From Streptomyces coeruleorubidus (GTDB taxonomy: Bacteria; Actinomycetota; Actinomycetes; Streptomycetales; Streptomycetaceae): a DNA stretch of 64,000 bases. The stretch lies in the NCBI RefSeq assembly GCF_028885415.1, contig NZ_CP118527.1, positions 1,550,001 to 1,614,000 on the forward strand, written 5' to 3'. Each line of letters starts with the position of its first letter. Position 1 is the first letter of the stretch. Below the pieces are notes generated by a model. That model was not told the origin of the DNA and searched no databases. It worked only from the letters and a program-made list of their open reading frames with translations. This document shows positions 1 to 8,496 of this stretch, piece by piece. The position numbers were made by a program, and so were the translations under genes.

Positions 1-802
1 TGGAGGTCTTGCTCTGGAGGTCGACGACGTCGCCGGCGGCCAGACCGCGGTAGGTCACGTCGATCTGCTCGTCCCGCAGGGCCTTGACCATGGCGCCGGA
101 GTCCTGGAAGTAGCGGATGGTCACCGCGTCGTTCCGGCGCTCCGCGTAGCCCTTGTAGCCGTCGTTGCGGACGAGGACGGCCTCCTTGCCGTCGTCGTAC
201 GAGTCGAGGGTGTACGGCCCGGAGCCGACGACGTCGCCGTCCTTACGCAGGGAGCTCTCCGGATAGGCGTCCGGGGAGACGATCGACATGGCGGGGGTGG
301 CGAGCACGAAGGGGAAGGTCGCGTCGGGCTTGTTGAGGTGGAAGATCACCTCGCGCTCGTTCGGCGCCTGGACCCGTTCGAGGCTGCCGAGGAGACCGGC
401 GGGGCCGCCGTTGACGTTGATCTTGCGGATCCGGTCGAACGAGTGCTTCACGGCCCGGGCGTCGAGCGTGTCGCCGTTGGAGAACTTCAGGCCCTCGCGC
501 AGCTCGCAGCGGTACACCTGGTTCGAGGAGTCGCTGAAGCCGCAACTCTCGGCGGCGTCCGGCTGGGGCTCGCTCGCGCCCGTCGGATAGCTCAGCAGCG
601 TCTGGTAGACGTTGCGGAACAGCTCCCAGGAGCTGTCCCAGGAGGCGGCAGGGTCGAGCGTGCTGGGGGCACTGGTGGTGCCCACGACGATCGGCCCTTC
701 GTCCTCCGGGGTGTCGGACGACAGCACGCCGCATCCGGCGACCAGGGACGATATGGACGCGATGGCCGCCACCCGCCGCAGGCATCGGTTCCGGTTGAAC
801 AC
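1..802 (-). CDS. Peptide ABC transporter substrate-binding lipoprotein (SBP family 5), 3' part cut by window edge
   Basis: Family 5 solute-binding protein, expected to capture oligopeptides outside the membrane for an ABC importer. About 267 codons are present; the C-terminal half lies outside the window. The GTG at 802 is chosen because GAGGAG sits 7 bases upstream; a second in-frame GTG at 808 is too close to it. A basic stretch and hydrophobic segment end in a lipobox LVAGC near residue 22. The reading frame then shows typical family landmarks (early PSTLDPA, later SFDRIRK and GSGPYTLDSYD). No transporter permease is visible here. It resembles in family, not in domain layout, the binding domain of the kinase fusion at 28469. 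Lipoprotein assignment is firm; substrate is inferred. Confidence 0.88.
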   Translation of the reverse strand, partial: MFNRNRCLRRVAAIASISSLVAGCGVLSSDTPEDEGPIVVGTTSAPSTLDPAASWDSSWELFRNVYQTLLSYPTGASEPQPDAAESCGFSDSSNQVYRCELREGLKFSNGDTLDARAVKHSFDRIRKINVNGGPAGLLGSLERVQAPNEREVIFHLNKPDATFPFVLATPAMSIVSPDAYPESSLRKDGDVVGSGPYTLDSYDDGKEAVLVRNDGYKGYAERRNDAVTIRYFQDSGAMVKALRDEQIDVTYRGLAAGDVVDLQSKTS

Positions 803-1000
803 GCGCACGCTCCTCGATCTGCCATACCAAGGGTCGGCAGACCATACCGCAGTGCCGTGCCCCCTGACCCGCCCAGGGACATGACTCCTTGATCGATAAA
901 CCTTTGACGACGTTGTCATCGCCCTTTGCGGCGGCTTTACCCGGGCGCGGGCGCCGCCTGTGCGAAGGGGCGCCCGCGCCGGGCCGCGTACGCGCCGGGG

Positions 1001-1759
1001 TCAGCCCGTGCCGGCGTTGAGGAAGATACCGCCGTCCACGACGAGCGTCTGGCCGGTGACCCAGTCGGACTGCCCGGAGGTGAGGAACGCGGCCGCGCCG
1101 CCGATGTCGGAGGGCACACCGAGCCGGCCGAGCGGGTAGGCCGCGGCCGCCTCCTCCTCGCGGCCCTCGTACAGGGCCTGGGCGAACTTCGTCTTCACGA
1201 CGGCCGGGGCGATCGCGTTGACCCGCACCTTGGGCGCGTACTCGTGCGCGAGCTGCACGGTCAGGTTGATCATCGCCGCCTTGCTGACGCCGTACGCGCC
1301 GATGAACGGCGAGGGCGAGAGGCCGGCGACGGAGGCGATGTTGACGATCGCGCCGCCGTTGTCCTTCTGCCAGGCGTGCCAGGTCTTCTGGGCGAAGCCG
1401 AGCGCCGAGATCACGTTGATCTCGAAGACCTTGCGGGCGACGTCCAGGTCGAGGTCGGCGATCGGCCCGAACACCGGGTTCGTGCCGGCGTTGTTGACCA
1501 GGAAGTCGACGCGGCCGAAGGCCTCCATCGTGCGCTCGACGGCGACGGCCTGGTGGGCCTCGTCGTGCGCCTTGCCCGCCACGTAGATCACGCGGTCGGC
1601 GCCGAGCTGCTCGACGGCCTCCTTGAGGGCGTCCTCGTTGCGGCCGGTGATGCACACGCGGTCGCCGCGTGCGACGAGCGCCTCGGCGACGCCGTAGCCG
1701 ATGCCACGGCTGGCGCCCGTGACGAGGGCGGTCTTGCCGGAGAGTTCCACGGAAGTCAT
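1001..1759 (-). CDS. SDR family oxidoreductase
   Basis: Classical short-chain dehydrogenase/reductase of 252 residues, cytosolic and NAD(P)-dependent. The cofactor motif TGASRGIG is at residues 14-21, NNAG at 89-92, and the catalytic Ser143, Tyr156 and Lys160 (YGVSK) are all in place. The C-terminal DGG segment is usual for FabG-like members. It starts 12 bases after the stop of the upstream SDR gene, so the two are almost certainly one operon. A 3-oxoacyl or 3-hydroxyacyl substrate is plausible from the paralogue beside it, but the sequence does not decide it. Confidence 0.9.
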   Translation of the reverse strand: MTSVELSGKTALVTGASRGIGYGVAEALVARGDRVCITGRNEDALKEAVEQLGADRVIYVAGKAHDEAHQAVAVERTMEAFGRVDFLVNNAGTNPVFGPIADLDLDVARKVFEINVISALGFAQKTWHAWQKDNGGAIVNIASVAGLSPSPFIGAYGVSKAAMINLTVQLAHEYAPKVRVNAIAPAVVKTKFAQALYEGREEEAAAAYPLGRLGVPSDIGGAAAFLTSGQSDWVTGQTLVVDGGIFLNAGTG

Positions 1760-1771
1760 GTCTGCCGTCCT

Positions 1772-2533
1772 CTAGTCGAGCGGTCCGCCGGCCACGTACA
1801 GCACCTGGCCGGAGACAAACCCGGCCGCCTCGCCCGTGAAGAAGGCGATGGCGTTGGCGATGTCCTCCGGCTCACCGACGCGCGCCACCGGGATCTGGGT
1901 GGCGGCGGCGGCCTTGAAGTCCTCGAAGCCCATGCCGACGCGGTCGGCGGTGGCCTTGGTCATCTCGGTGGCGATGAAGCCGGGGGCGACGGAGTTGGCG
2001 GTGACGCCGAACTTGCCGAGCTCCTTGGCGAGGGTCTTGGTGAAGCCCTGGAGGCCGGCCTTGGCGGCCGAGTAGTTGACCTGGCCGCGGTTGCCCAGCG
2101 CCGAGGACGACGACAGGTTGACGATCCGGCCGAAGCCCGCGTCCACCATGTGCTTCTGGCAGGCCTTGGACATCAGGAAGGCGCCGCGCAGGTGCACGTT
2201 CATGACGGTGTCCCAGTCGGAGACGCTCATCTTGAACAGCAGGTTGTCGCGCAGCACGCCCGCGTTGTTGACCAGGATCGTCGGCGCGCCGAGCTCCTCG
2301 GCGATCCGCGCGACGGCCGCCTCGACCTGCGCCTCGTCCGAGACGTCACAGCCGACCGCGATGGCCTTGCCGCCGGCGGCGGTGATCTTCTCGACGGTGT
2401 CCTTGCAGGCCGCCTCGTCGAGGTCGAGCACGGCGACCGCGCGGCCCTCGGCGGCCAGCCGTACGGCGGTGGCGGCGCCGATCCCGCGCGCGGCACCGGT
2501 GACGACGGCGACCCGCTGCTCAGTGGTGGACAT
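1772..2533 (-). CDS. 3-oxoacyl-ACP reductase-like SDR (FabG family)
   Basis: 253-residue short-chain dehydrogenase. TGAARGIG is at residues 12-19, NNAG at 89-92, a run of serines at 141-144 supplies the catalytic Ser, and Tyr154/Lys158 complete the site (YSAAK). It is closer to FabG than its downstream neighbour, so reduction of a 3-oxoacyl thioester with NADPH is the likely role, probably in fatty-acid or polyketide side metabolism rather than as the housekeeping FabG, since no fab cluster is near. It is the first gene of a two-SDR operon; the upstream palindrome at 2553-2562 lies where an operator would sit. Confidence 0.88.
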   Translation of the reverse strand: MSTTEQRVAVVTGAARGIGAATAVRLAAEGRAVAVLDLDEAACKDTVEKITAAGGKAIAVGCDVSDEAQVEAAVARIAEELGAPTILVNNAGVLRDNLLFKMSVSDWDTVMNVHLRGAFLMSKACQKHMVDAGFGRIVNLSSSSALGNRGQVNYSAAKAGLQGFTKTLAKELGKFGVTANSVAPGFIATEMTKATADRVGMGFEDFKAAAATQIPVARVGEPEDIANAIAFFTGEAAGFVSGQVLYVAGGPLD

Positions 2534-2552
2534 GGCTGCTTCTCCTCAGATG

Positions 2553-2562
2553 AGCGACCGCT
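2553..2562. promoter_or_regulatory. Palindromic operator candidate upstream of the SDR operon
   Basis: AGCGACCGCT is a 10-base palindrome 20 bases before the start of the SDR operon, followed by TTAGTA. Similar AGCGxxCGCT-TTAGT elements are common before TetR-regulated fatty-acid genes in Streptomyces; assignment to a TetR regulator is inference and no regulator gene lies beside it. Confidence 0.3.
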
Positions 2563-2763
2563 TAGTACCTTCAGTGGAGGTGACGCTAGAAGCCCTGGCA
2601 CGCGGTGTCAACGGCCGCGCTCGGCATGTGATCCATTACCCGCGCCCACCATGCCCCGCCCGCCTCCCGCGGGCACCCGATCGGCCTATGGCTCCGCGCC
2701 GCTGCGGCCCTGCGCCCCTAGCGTCGGAGGGCGAGCCACCCGTGGCGGAAAGGAGGCGCTCCC

Positions 2764-3192
2764 ATGCGCCGTCGCACCCGTGTCATAGGCACCCTGTTCA
2801 CGATCGCCGCGATCGTGCCGTTGGCCGGTCCCGCTCATGCCCAGACCGACCGGGACTGCCGCGACTTCGCCTTCCAGGAGGACGCCCAGGCCGTGTTCGA
2901 CGCGGATCCGAGCGATCCCAACAGGCTCGACGAGGACCAGGGCCCGGACGACGGCATCGCGTGCGAGGCACTGCCCCGCCTCGGCACTGGTGTCATCTCC
3001 CCCGCCGTCCCGACGAGCACACCTTCTCCGGTCACCCCCACCCCCACCACCGCCCCGCCCCGAGGCGTGCGAGGCGGGATCGGGGGTGCGGTGGCTTCAG
3101 GGCCGAGCGAATGGGATGTCGGTCTCGGTCTGGCCTTCACCGGCGGAGCCACGCTCGCTGCCGCCTACGTGGTGAGACGCCGACGGAGCTGA
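2764..3192 (+). CDS. Small secreted/membrane-anchored protein with Excalibur-type calcium-binding motif
   Basis: 142 residues. A signal peptide ends near AHA (residue 26). Residues ~28-70 form an Excalibur-like domain with the characteristic acidic loop [13 protein letters not shown], related to calcium-binding EF-hand loops with one conserved Cys pair (CRDF and ACE). A Pro/Thr-rich linker follows, then a single hydrophobic segment (about 120-138) and an RRRR tail, giving a cell-surface anchor topology. A GGAGG at about 2752 precedes the ATG. Function is unknown for the family beyond surface localisation and suspected calcium binding. Confidence 0.8.
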   Translation: MRRRTRVIGTLFTIAAIVPLAGPAHAQTDRDCRDFAFQEDAQAVFDADPSDPNRLDEDQGPDDGIACEALPRLGTGVISPAVPTSTPSPVTPTPTTAPPRGVRGGIGGAVASGPSEWDVGLGLAFTGGATLAAAYVVRRRRS

Positions 3193-3214
3193 CGCCCGGG
3201 CGCGGCGGTGGGCA

Positions 3215-3628
3215 TCACTTCACCAACAGGTCCAGCAGCCGCTCCGTCTCCGCCACCGGGTCCGTGGTCAGGCCGGTGTGGACGGGGCCGGGCTGGACGA
3301 TCGTGGAGCGCGGGGCGACGAGCCAGCGGAAGCGGCGGCCGGGGGTGTCGTCCGCTGCCTGGCCGGCCGCTGGGCCGCCCGCGCACATGCCCTCCACGGC
3401 GCGCAGCGCGGCGCGAACGCCGGCCACGTCGGCCCGGGGGTCGAGGGCCAGCAGGCGGGCCTCGTCGAGGTGAGTACGGGCGCCGACGTAGGACTCGGCG
3501 CGGCAGTAGACGAGCACCCCGGCGTTGATGCACTCGCCGCGCTCGACGCGTGGGACGACACGCAGGACGGCGTACTCGTAGATCTGGCGGTCGCGCGCCC
3601 CGCCCTTGATGATGTGCCGGTCGCTCAC
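3215..3628 (-). CDS. DUF3037 domain-containing protein
   Basis: 137-residue protein matching the DUF3037 pattern (YEYAVLRVVPRVERGE near the N-terminus, then NAGVLVYC). The GTG start at 3628 overlaps the TGA of the HipA-like gene by 4 bases (GTGA), so the pair is translationally coupled. DUF3037 proteins are repeatedly found next to HipA-like kinases; the biochemical role is not established. Longer versions of this frame reaching into 3952 are read-through of the upstream gene in another frame and are not used. Confidence 0.82.
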   Translation of the reverse strand: MSDRHIIKGGARDRQIYEYAVLRVVPRVERGECINAGVLVYCRAESYVGARTHLDEARLLALDPRADVAGVRAALRAVEGMCAGGPAAGQAADDTPGRRFRWLVAPRSTIVQPGPVHTGLTTDPVAETERLLDLLVK

Positions 3629-4380
3629 TTGATCCCCTGGATGCGGTCGTGGATGACGGCGGCCCGGGCGAGCAGCGGCCGCGCGTAGGCCTGCCGCAGG
3701 TCGTCCGGCGCGTCGAAGCCGGGCTCGCCCGTCAGCCAGGCGTCCGGGACCTGCCCGGTGACGTCGGCGAGCAGTTCCTCGGTGACCTGGGGAGCCAACT
3801 CGGCCGCCGCGGCGGCGACATCGGGCGCGAAGGGGGCGAGGGCATGGTCGGAGGCGTCGTACGGGCGGGCCGCGGAGGCCTCTGCTCCGGGCCAGTTGTG
3901 GTGCCAGATCATGGTCGCCCCGTGGTCGACGAGCCACAGCTCGCCCCGCCACATCAGCAGGTTGGGGTTGCGCCAGGACCGGTCGACGTTGTTGACCAGC
4001 GCGTCGAACCAGACGATCCGCCCCGCCTCTTCGGCACTCACCGGGAAGGCGAGCGGGTCGAAGCCGAGCGCGCCGGAGAGGAACTCCATGCCGAGGTTGG
4101 TGCCGCCGCTGGACCGGAGCAGGCTCTGCACCTGCTCTTCGGGTTCACCGAGACCCAGCTCCGCGTCGAGGTCGACGGTGACCAGCCGCGGCACGCGCAA
4201 TCCCAGCCGGCGGGCGAGTTCCCCGCAGACCACCTCGGCGACGAGCGTCTTGCGCCCCTGTCCCGCGCCGGTGAACTTCAGGACGTACGCCCCGAAGTCG
4301 TCGGCCTCGACGAGTCCCGGCAGCGAACCACCCTCACGCAGCGGCGTGATGTAGCGGGTCGCGGTGACCTCTTTCAACAC
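3625..4380 (-). CDS. HipA-like kinase family protein (HipA_2)
   Basis: 251-residue cytosolic protein of the short HipA-like family. Visible landmarks are YVLKFTGAGQGRKTL (nucleotide-binding lysine region), WFDALVNNVDRSWRNPNLL (N-x-D-R catalytic-loop type motif), and LWLVDHGATMIWH (metal-binding D-x-G type motif). The length is much shorter than true HipA toxins and no HipB antitoxin is adjacent; instead it pairs with DUF3037. Start is GTG at 4380. Its 5' end is special: the first ~106 bases are duplicated at 28052-28157, next to a copy of the integrase 3' end, so this gene edge appears to be the attachment target of the island. Confidence 0.82.
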   Translation of the reverse strand: MLKEVTATRYITPLREGGSLPGLVEADDFGAYVLKFTGAGQGRKTLVAEVVCGELARRLGLRVPRLVTVDLDAELGLGEPEEQVQSLLRSSGGTNLGMEFLSGALGFDPLAFPVSAEEAGRIVWFDALVNNVDRSWRNPNLLMWRGELWLVDHGATMIWHHNWPGAEASAARPYDASDHALAPFAPDVAAAAAELAPQVTEELLADVTGQVPDAWLTGEPGFDAPDDLRQAYARPLLARAAVIHDRIQGIK

Positions 4381-4525
4381 TTTCCCAGGCCATCCATCTC
4401 TTCAACCTTGCAATCCACGACCGCCATGCGGTTCTCCCTGCTTCCCGAGCAGTCCGTCGATGGCGGTTCGCCCCTTACTTCCGGCCTCCGGCATGAAGCG
4501 AGCATAGTAACCGAGGGTGATCGCG
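4275..4525. repeat. Left copy of ~250-base direct repeat (hipA-like 5' end + integrase 3' end), probable attL
   Basis: 251 bases that recur at 28052-28309 in the same orientation, with about eight substitutions and one extra 7-base unit in the right copy (CCTCCGG repeated three times there, twice here). The repeat contains the 5' end of the hipA-like gene, the 21-base gap and about 124 bases of the integrase 3' end. Seen directly by alignment; attachment-site interpretation is inferred. Confidence 0.8.
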
Positions 4526-5503
4526 GGCGAGGAGTGCCCGAGCCACCGCGCCAAGGTCACGACGGACTCTCCGGCCTCCAGCATGATCGAGGCATAGGTG
4601 TGTCGCAGCACGTGGAAGCCGTCCTTCGGGGCCGCCGCCCACTGCCACGGTTCCGCTCCCTTGGCGCGCGGCGGGATGATGCCGGCCTCGGCCAACGCGG
4701 GCTTCCACGTATAGGTGTTCCACGTGTTCACCGCGACAGCGTTGCCGAGCCGTGTGGTGAGCAGCACGGAGAACTTCCTCCCCTGCCCCTCCGGCTTCCC
4801 CCACGGAAGCTCCACCTCCACTTGGAGGGAACGCCTCGACATGGCGCTTCAACTCCTCGGCCACCGAGGAGGGCATGTCGACCGTACGGGTCTTAGCTCC
4901 CTTCGGCAGGGTGAAGTACAGCCTTCCTCTGATCGCCTGGATTTGGCGGCGGACGTGGAGGACGCCCCGCACGTAGTCGATGTCCTCCGGGGTCAGCCCG
5001 AACACCTCGCCCTGGCGGAGTCCGCACCCCAGACCGACTACGACGGCTATCCGGTTTCGCGGGCTGATCACGTCGCGGACTCGCAGCGCCCTCTCCAACG
5101 GCCAAGCCCCGCGTCGCTCTTGTGGCGCTTTGGGCCACCGCACGGACTTTGCGTGCATGGGGTTCCTGGCAAGCCGCTTGTCATCGACGGCCGCCTCCAG
5201 AATGGAGGACAGCTCGGACAGGATGCCGCGCCGATAGTCGACCGAGGAGACAGTGGCCTCCAACTTCGCTATGTACGTGCGCAGATCCGCTGCCGTGATG
5301 TTCCTGAGCGGGAGTTCGCCGAGATGCGGAACGATGTGAAGGCGTACTCTGCGCTCCTGGTTGTCCTGAGTCTTCGGAACACCGCCTCGGCCCGGCGCCC
5401 AGTGCATCGCGATGTATTCGGCCAACGTGATGGATCCATCACGCGGGTTCACGAACTCGCCCCGCTCCTCGTCGGGGGTCTGATGCAGGTTCGGGTGACA
5501 GGT
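4402..5503 (-). pseudogene. int: Tyrosine recombinase/integrase, 5' end lost to IS3 and frameshifted
   Basis: Phage/ICE-type integrase remnant. The N-terminal SAM-like domain reads through NPRDGSITLAEYIAMHW, and the frame stays open upstream (HQTPDEERGEF) until the IS3 end at about 5496, so the true N-terminus is missing. The first catalytic Arg lies in GCGLRQGEVFGL. Near 4822-4823 one extra base shifts the frame: FPP must be followed by VEVELPWG in the next frame. That second frame carries HVLRHTY (H-x-x-R), RWLGHSS and the tyrosine in LGYYARF. Removing one T from the TT on the plus strand restores one protein. All catalytic residues survive, split over two frames; the gene is very likely dead. 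Confidence 0.85.
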
Positions 5504-5507
5504 GCAG

Positions 5508-6384
5508 TCACGCGGCCTGGAGGGCCGGCGTGGTCATGACGGTCTCGAATTCGATGGGGGTCAGCCGGCCGAGCGACGTTTGTCGGCGGCGTCGGTGGTA
5601 GGTCCGCTCGAACCAGGTGACGATCGCGATCCGCAGTTCTTCACGGGTAGCCCAGACCCGGCGGTCGAGGACGTTTTTCCGCAGCAGGCTGAAGAAGGAC
5701 TCCATCGCCGCGTTGTCACCGGCAGCTCCAACCCTCCCTATCGATCCGGCCATCCGGTGACGGTCGAGCGCCCGGACGAACTTCCGGGAGCGGAACTGCG
5801 ATCCGCGATCGCTGTGCAGAATGCACCCGTCGACGTCTCCACGCCGGGCCACGGCATTGTCCAGGGCGGCCACGGCCAGGCGGGACTTCATCCGCGCATC
5901 GATGGAGTAGCCCACGATCCTGTTGCTGAAGGCGTCCTTGATCGCGCAGAGGTAGAGCTTGCCTTCGCCGGTGGCGTGCTCGGTGATGTCGGCAAGCCAC
6001 AGCCGGTTCGCACAGGTCGCGGTGAAGTCACGGCGGACCAGGTCGTCGTGCACTGGCGGGCCGGTCTTCTTGCCCTTGCCGCGCTTCTTGCCGAACACGC
6101 TCCACCAGCGGTTGTCCCGGCAGATCCGCCATGCGGTCCGGTCCGCCATCACGGCCCCCGCGCCGCGCGCTTCGTCGGCGAGGAAGCGGTAGCCGAACTC
6201 CGGGTCGTCACGGTGTGCGTCGAACAGCGCGTTCGCGCGATACGCCTCCTCCAGCACGGCATCGGTCACCGGCTGGTCCAGCCAGCGGTAGTAGGGCTGT
6301 CTGGCGAGCTTCAGCACCCGGCACGCAACCGTGACGGGCACCCCGTCCCCGGCCAGCTCCTTCACGAGCGGGTAGATCCTTTTC
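5508..6384 (-). CDS. IS3-family transposase OrfB (DDE integrase domain)
   Basis: Catalytic part of the transposase. The rve-type core shows the triad: Asp in LWLADITEH, Asp in ILHSDRGSQF, and Glu in NAAMESFFSLLRKN; the HTH_21-like segment YYRWL lies before it. The natural product is probably an OrfAB fusion: around 6380-6383 the coding strand reads GGA AAA GG, an A4 run where a -1 slip joins orfA (LPGK) to orfB (RIYPLVKELAG). Longer upstream extensions of this frame overlap orfA and are not independent. Confidence 0.85.
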
Positions 6385-6703
6385 CCGGAAGATGTGCCTG
6401 CGACAGGTATGCCGCGGCCCGGCGCAGGACCTCGTTCTCCTGCTCCAGCAGCTTGATCCGCCGACGCGCTTCCCGAAGCTCGGCGCTCTCCTGGCTGGTC
6501 GTTCCGGGCTTGCTCCCATCGTCGATGTCCGCGCGGCGCATCCACTTCCACAACGTCATCGGATGGACTCCGAAGTCGGTGGCCACCTGCTCGACCGTCA
6601 CACCCGGTCCGCGGTTCCTTGCGACCCGCACGACGTCCTGGCGGAACTCTTCCGGATAAGGCTTGGGCACAGCGACATCCTTCCCACCCGCCCCACAGGG
6701 CAA
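6362..6703 (-). CDS. IS3-family transposase OrfA (helix-turn-helix)
   Basis: 113-residue HTH_Tnp_1 protein: KPYPEEFRQDVVRVARN, VATDFGVHPMTLWKWMRRAD (recognition helix region), then a leucine-rich coiled coil (ARRRIKLLEQENEVLRR) that mediates dimerisation in this family. It overlaps orfB in the -1 frame, as usual for IS3 elements; the slippery AAAA is at 6380-6383. A likely initiator is the internal GTG/ATG before VPKPYPEEF. Confidence 0.82.
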   Translation of the reverse strand: MPCGAGGKDVAVPKPYPEEFRQDVVRVARNRGPGVTVEQVATDFGVHPMTLWKWMRRADIDDGSKPGTTSQESAELREARRRIKLLEQENEVLRRAAAYLSQAHLPGKGSTRS

Positions 6704-6782
6704 GCCAGTTCAGATGTCACCCGATCGTGCATCAGACCCATGTCATCCAGCGGATCTCCGGCAATCGAGTGGCTTGTGCTTG

Positions 6783-7391
6783 TCAGCGCAGCAGTCGACT
6801 TGCCAGGCGGGGAGCACGACGGACCAAGGCTGCTGCGGCCAGACCGATCGCGGCACCGACGGCGACGTCGGAGGGGTAATGGGCACCCGTGTGCACGCGT
6901 TCGGCGGCCACCGCGGCGGCCGGCACCGCACACACCGCGCCCGCCCACGGCCACACCGCTGCCACCGCGGCACTGAACGCCACCCCCGCGGCGGTGTTCC
7001 CGGAGGGAAAGGACGAAGAGCCGGGGCGGTCATGGACCTCCTCGTGCGAGATCCACTCCTTGGGCAGCCGACGCCTGTGCCACACGCGCTTGAGGACGCA
7101 GTTCGAGGCCAGTTCCGCCACGGCCATGCTCGCCAGGCCGACGGTCGCGGCCCTGCGCCCCCGCCACCCGACGGCGGACAGGGCCACGGCCGCGCCCCAC
7201 CACAGCTTGGTGTGCTCGGCAGCCTCCTCCACCGCCAGCAGGACCCGCCGTACACAGCCCGTCCGCCACGACGCAACCCATCGCGTCAACCAGTGATCAC
7301 CCTCACGAAGATCCGCCAGCACACTCATGACCTGCGACTTCCCGGCCAGAGCAGCACCCAGACGCTGCCTTATGGTGACGGGTGCTGGCAT
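6783..7391 (-). CDS. PAP2-family phosphatase, membrane protein
   Basis: Up to 202 residues with about five hydrophobic segments. The three PAP2 motifs are recognisable but altered: KRVWHRRRLP (motif 1), FPSGNTAA (motif 2, where the usual PSGH histidine is Asn), and RVHTGAHYPSDV (motif 3 with His and Asp present). Loss of the motif-2 histidine may reduce phosphatase activity. The start at 7391 overlaps the upstream ANTAR gene; an alternative ATG at 7328 (MSVLADL) would begin just before the first homologous segment. A lipid phosphate or undecaprenyl-phosphate substrate is a family guess. Confidence 0.78.
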   Translation of the reverse strand: MPAPVTIRQRLGAALAGKSQVMSVLADLREGDHWLTRWVASWRTGCVRRVLLAVEEAAEHTKLWWGAAVALSAVGWRGRRAATVGLASMAVAELASNCVLKRVWHRRRLPKEWISHEEVHDRPGSSSFPSGNTAAGVAFSAAVAAVWPWAGAVCAVPAAAVAAERVHTGAHYPSDVAVGAAIGLAAAALVRRAPRLASRLLR

Positions 7392-7722
7392 TGGGCCGCG
7401 ACGGCAGCATCGAGAGCCTTGCGCACGTCGTCTGGCAGGTCTCGCCAGCGGGCCGGCCGACGAGGCTCTCGGCCACCATCCGCAGTTTCGTGTTGGTGTT
7501 CATCGACACCTCACGCAGCAGGTCCCACGCCTCATCGGGAGTGATGCCTCCCAAGGCGACCAGCACACCCGTGGCCTGGTCGATGCGAGCGTGGGCCAGC
7601 ATGCCCTCTTTGAGTCGACGGTTTTCCTCCCTCAGGGCCAGCAGTTCCTCCGCGGCATCCGCTGCGGAGGCGTGACCCGCTGGAAGGGACCCGGTCCGTG
7701 GGTGCCGATCAGCAGAAGTCAT
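7370..7722 (-). pseudogene. ANTAR-domain RNA-binding regulator, frameshifted near C-terminus
   Basis: Starts at ATG 7722 (MTSADRHP). A coiled coil (EELLALREENRRLKEG) leads into an ANTAR domain: ARIDQATGVLVALGGITPDEAWDLLREVSM, the antitermination RNA-binding fold. After ESLVGRP the frame is lost; the expected tail (RWRDLPDDVRKALDAAV) continues in the neighbouring frame to a TAA at 7370. One missing base in the G run at 7450-7452 (plus strand) explains this. In the annotated frame the protein runs on to 7303 with an unrelated tail. The ANTAR fold itself is intact, so a partly functional protein is possible. Confidence 0.65.
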
Positions 7723-7962
7723 GTCCCACGCCTGCCCGGGCGACAGCGCGCCATCCAACCGCCGTCGGTGAACGGCCGGAACCGCGACAGAGCCCGAGCG
7801 TGTCCGCGTTCATGTCCACTGGACATGCGCTACGCGTCTGGTGCCCACCGACCTGCCGCCTCAGGTCGGGCAGCGGGCGGAGAGGAGTTCGGGCGGCACG
7901 GCGGCACCGCCTTCTTAAGGGCAGCCCACCAGCGGACCGCGGGACGGGGGTGGCCACATCGC

Positions 7963-8362
7963 TCACGATTTGGAGCGGCGGCGATCGTCCTCGTCCCACT
8001 TCCGGGTGTCGCGCGGCTCCAGGTACGGCTCCTCCTCGGCCGGGTGACCGCCCGCGACAGCACGCTGACGGTTTATCTCCGCGTCGAACTCCAGGCCCAG
8101 AAGGATTGCCAGGTTCGTGACCCACAGCCACACCAGGATAATGATCACGCCGGCGAGCGTGCCGTAGGTCTTGTTGTAGGAGGCGAAGCTGGCCACCTAC
8201 GACGCGAACCCGGCGGAGGTGATCATCCAGATCAGCAGTGCCAGGAAGCTACCCGGCGTGATCCAGCGGAAGTCGCGGACCTTCGCGTTCGGCGTCGCCC
8301 AGTACAAGATCGCAATCGTGACAGAACGACGAGCACCGGCCACTCGCGCTCGATCACACGCC
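7963..8362 (-). pseudogene. YihY/BrkB family membrane protein remnant (C-terminal)
   Basis: Decayed second copy of the YihY gene at 10505. It keeps the last membrane segments (ILYWATPNAKVRDFRW, LAGVIIILVWLWVTNLAILL) and the tail AGGHPAEEEPYLEPRDTRKW, closely matching the intact copy. An in-frame TAG near 8197 replaces a Tyr codon, and the frame is lost beyond about 8345. The N-terminal two thirds are absent. Same family and orientation reversed relative to the intact gene. Confidence 0.8.
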
Positions 8363-8496
8363 GGCCTTCCGAAGTCATAGCGGATCGCGCCCCATTTGAC
8401 TGTTCTGTGTTGATATGTGGGGTACCCGCTCATGGATGCGGATCCGGAGGCGCCGACTCCGTCGGCCACCTCGGAGCACCGAAGGAGGAATGGCTC

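Larger units (their letters stand above)
5496..6719 (-). mobile_element. IS3-family insertion sequence
   Basis: About 1.22 kb element with orfA and orfB on the minus strand. The outer ends begin TGACA on both sides (TGACAGGTGCAG at 5496; TGACATCTGAAC reading inward from 6719), imperfect terminal repeats typical of IS3-family TGA...TCA ends. No matching target duplication is seen (flanks GGG and CCC), so one flank was probably rearranged after insertion. The element interrupts the integrase gene. Confidence 0.8.

Noticed and set aside
926-2788. 620-residue plus-strand frame over the SDR genes
   Set aside because: Antisense shadow of two clear dehydrogenase genes; composition is Arg/Gly/Asp-rich with no domain.
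5493-6722. Target-site duplication of the IS3 element
   Set aside because: Flanking triplets are GGG and CCC; no direct duplication can be shown.
6889-7296. Plus-strand frames over the first PAP2 gene
   Set aside because: Antisense shadows; the minus-strand frame carries the PAP2 motifs and membrane segments.
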